Assembly: GCA_902597095.1 (NCBI GenBank) | Contig: CACJWK010000004.1 | Location: 1-64,000, forward strand | Source: an uncultured Pseudohongiella sp. | Lineage (GTDB): Bacteria; Pseudomonadota; Gammaproteobacteria; Pseudomonadales; Pseudohongiellaceae | Reading direction: 5' to 3' | Length of the DNA: 64,000 nt | Part shown: piece after piece, positions 63,306 to 64,000 of the stretch | Layout of the letters: each line of letters opens with the position of its first letter | Numbering within the stretch: position 1 is the stretch's first letter | The notes under the pieces: generated by a model | Told to the model about the DNA's origin: nothing | Database searches by the model: none | The model's input: only the letters and a program-made list of their open reading frames with translations | Made by a program: the position numbers and the translations under genes

Positions 63306-63342
63306 GATTGATAATGATTGATTTTTGTCACTGTTTTGTCAC
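63306..63342 (+). promoter_or_regulatory. phased direct repeats upstream of the TonB receptor
   Basis: GATTGAT occurs at 63306-63312 and 63316-63322 (10-bp period). TTTTGTCAC occurs at 63323-63331 and 63334-63342 (11-bp period). Overlapping them, GATAATGAT at 63310-63318 matches half a Fur box. Helical phasing suggests a cooperatively bound regulator. The receptor ATG is 51 bp downstream. Confidence 0.45.
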
Positions 63343-63392
63343 ATAAAATACATAATATGCCTTCCGAAATCGTCGTTCCGAAGGCCCCACTC

Positions 63393-64000
63393 ATGATTAA
63401 CCTTAAACGATGCGCACTCCTTGCCATCCTCGGTTCTATATTTTCCGCGCAAGCACAACTTGCAAACGAAGAAGGCTCGCAACAGATTGAAGAAATATCT
63501 GTAATTGGCCGGTTCGTGCCTGACGAGAAGCGCGCTACGGATGCCGTTGCCAACGTGGTTGACTCTGAAGAGTTCACCCGTACTGGTGACGCTAATATTG
63601 CTGAGAGCCTTAAGCGGGTGGCGGGTCTTTCCACCGTGGGAGGTAAATATGTTTACGTCCGAGGTCTGGGTGAGAGGTATTCAACGACGCTGTTGAATGG
63701 AGCGATCCTGCCAAGCCCAGAGCCCATCAACCGAGTCGTTCCGCTCGATCTTTTTCCCACGGCGGTTCTAGACAGCGTGCTTGTCCAAAAAACGTATTCG
63801 GCACGGTTCCCCAGTGAGTTCGGTGGTGGCGTTCTCCAAATGCGGACTAAGAAATCTACAGATGAGTTCTTTTTTAATGTCACAGGCTCGACTGGCATGG
63901 TTCAGAACGTCGCATTCAAAGATGGCTTGCATATGAGTGGTGGAGACACCGATTGGCTCGGGATAGATGATGGGTGGCGTGACAAGTCTACTGCCTTGCA
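63393..64000 (+). CDS. TonB-dependent receptor, N-terminal part
   Basis: Open to the window edge; 202 codons visible, starting ATG 63393. A signal peptide (MINLKRCALLAILGSIFS) ends near AQAQLA. IEEISVIGRF resembles a TonB box, then the plug domain follows: ANIAESLKRVAGLST, YVYVRGLGERYSTTLLNGA and PLDLFPTAVLDSVLVQKT, with GEFGGG-type FPSEFGGGVLQM. The gene is preceded by the terminator and phased repeats. The upstream beta-helix protein is its probable partner. Ligand unknown. Confidence 0.9.
   Translation, partial: MINLKRCALLAILGSIFSAQAQLANEEGSQQIEEISVIGRFVPDEKRATDAVANVVDSEEFTRTGDANIAESLKRVAGLSTVGGKYVYVRGLGERYSTTLLNGAILPSPEPINRVVPLDLFPTAVLDSVLVQKTYSARFPSEFGGGVLQMRTKKSTDEFFFNVTGSTGMVQNVAFKDGLHMSGGDTDWLGIDDGWRDKSTAL

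Noticed and set aside
1-64000. tRNA, rRNA, CRISPR array, insertion sequence or prophage
   Set aside because: No cloverleaf, array periodicity, transposase or phage structural gene was seen. The lambda P-like gene is isolated and looks domesticated.

Overview
The window reads as chromosome of a Gram-negative gammaproteobacterium. The evidence is gene order: rlmB-rpsF-rpsR-(DUF2232)-rplI-dnaB-alr-radA, nrdR-ribD-ribE-ribBA-ribH-nusB-thiL-pgpA-ribA and xseB-ispA-dxs, plus many exported proteins and a TonB-dependent receptor. The mix of secreted peptidase, amidase, PQQ dehydrogenase and amine oxidase with acidic tails on S6 and L9 suggests a marine heterotroph of the OM182/Pseudohongiella kind. 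That placement is inference. No tRNA, rRNA, CRISPR array, IS element or prophage was recognised.

Layout. 1-6.8 kb: ribosomal proteins, replicative helicase, alanine racemase, RadA. 6.8-18.5 kb: accessory region with an MFS carrier, an M20 peptidase, a Tat-exported flavin amine oxidase paired with a di-haem cytochrome c, a dicarboxylate/amino-acid symporter, a broken secreted RidA gene, a secreted amidase and small exported proteins. 18.7-26.2 kb: esterase, a MerR-controlled metal permease with a readable 19-bp-spacer promoter, a glycerate-kinase-like protein, a triple-DnaT-domain protein next to a lambda P-like helicase loader, and ettA. 26.5-34.5 kb: glyA, nrdR and the riboflavin/thiamine cluster. 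RibBA has lost its GTP cyclohydrolase II zinc ligands and a separate ribA follows. 34.6-40.5 kb: cobalamin salvage (cobC, btuF, cobO) and isoprenoid genes (dxs, ispA, xseB). 41-47.2 kb: complete opp transporter whose OppC carries a fibronectin-III-like insertion and whose OppA looks membrane-anchored. 47.2-53.2 kb: acyl-CoA/ACP ligase, MBL hydrolase, a VTT membrane protein overlapping a PmtA-like methyltransferase, and a PQQ dehydrogenase lipoprotein. 53.3-60.5 kb: a seven-gene lipid/redox operon divergent from an ECF sigma factor and ChrR-type zinc anti-sigma. Both sides have a matching TGATC-N17-GTTWWA promoter candidate. 60.5-64 kb: a 2OG-Fe(II) oxygenase, a secreted beta-helix protein and a TonB-dependent receptor running off the end.

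How the parts work together. The amine oxidase/cytochrome pair resembles the NicA2/CycN arrangement, where a cytochrome c takes electrons from a flavin amine oxidase. A secreted RidA downstream would clear the imine product in the same compartment, but here it has one frameshift and one amber codon. The sigma/ChrR unit and its divergent operon form a self-contained photo-oxidative stress module centred on a Cfa-type fatty-acid methyltransferase.
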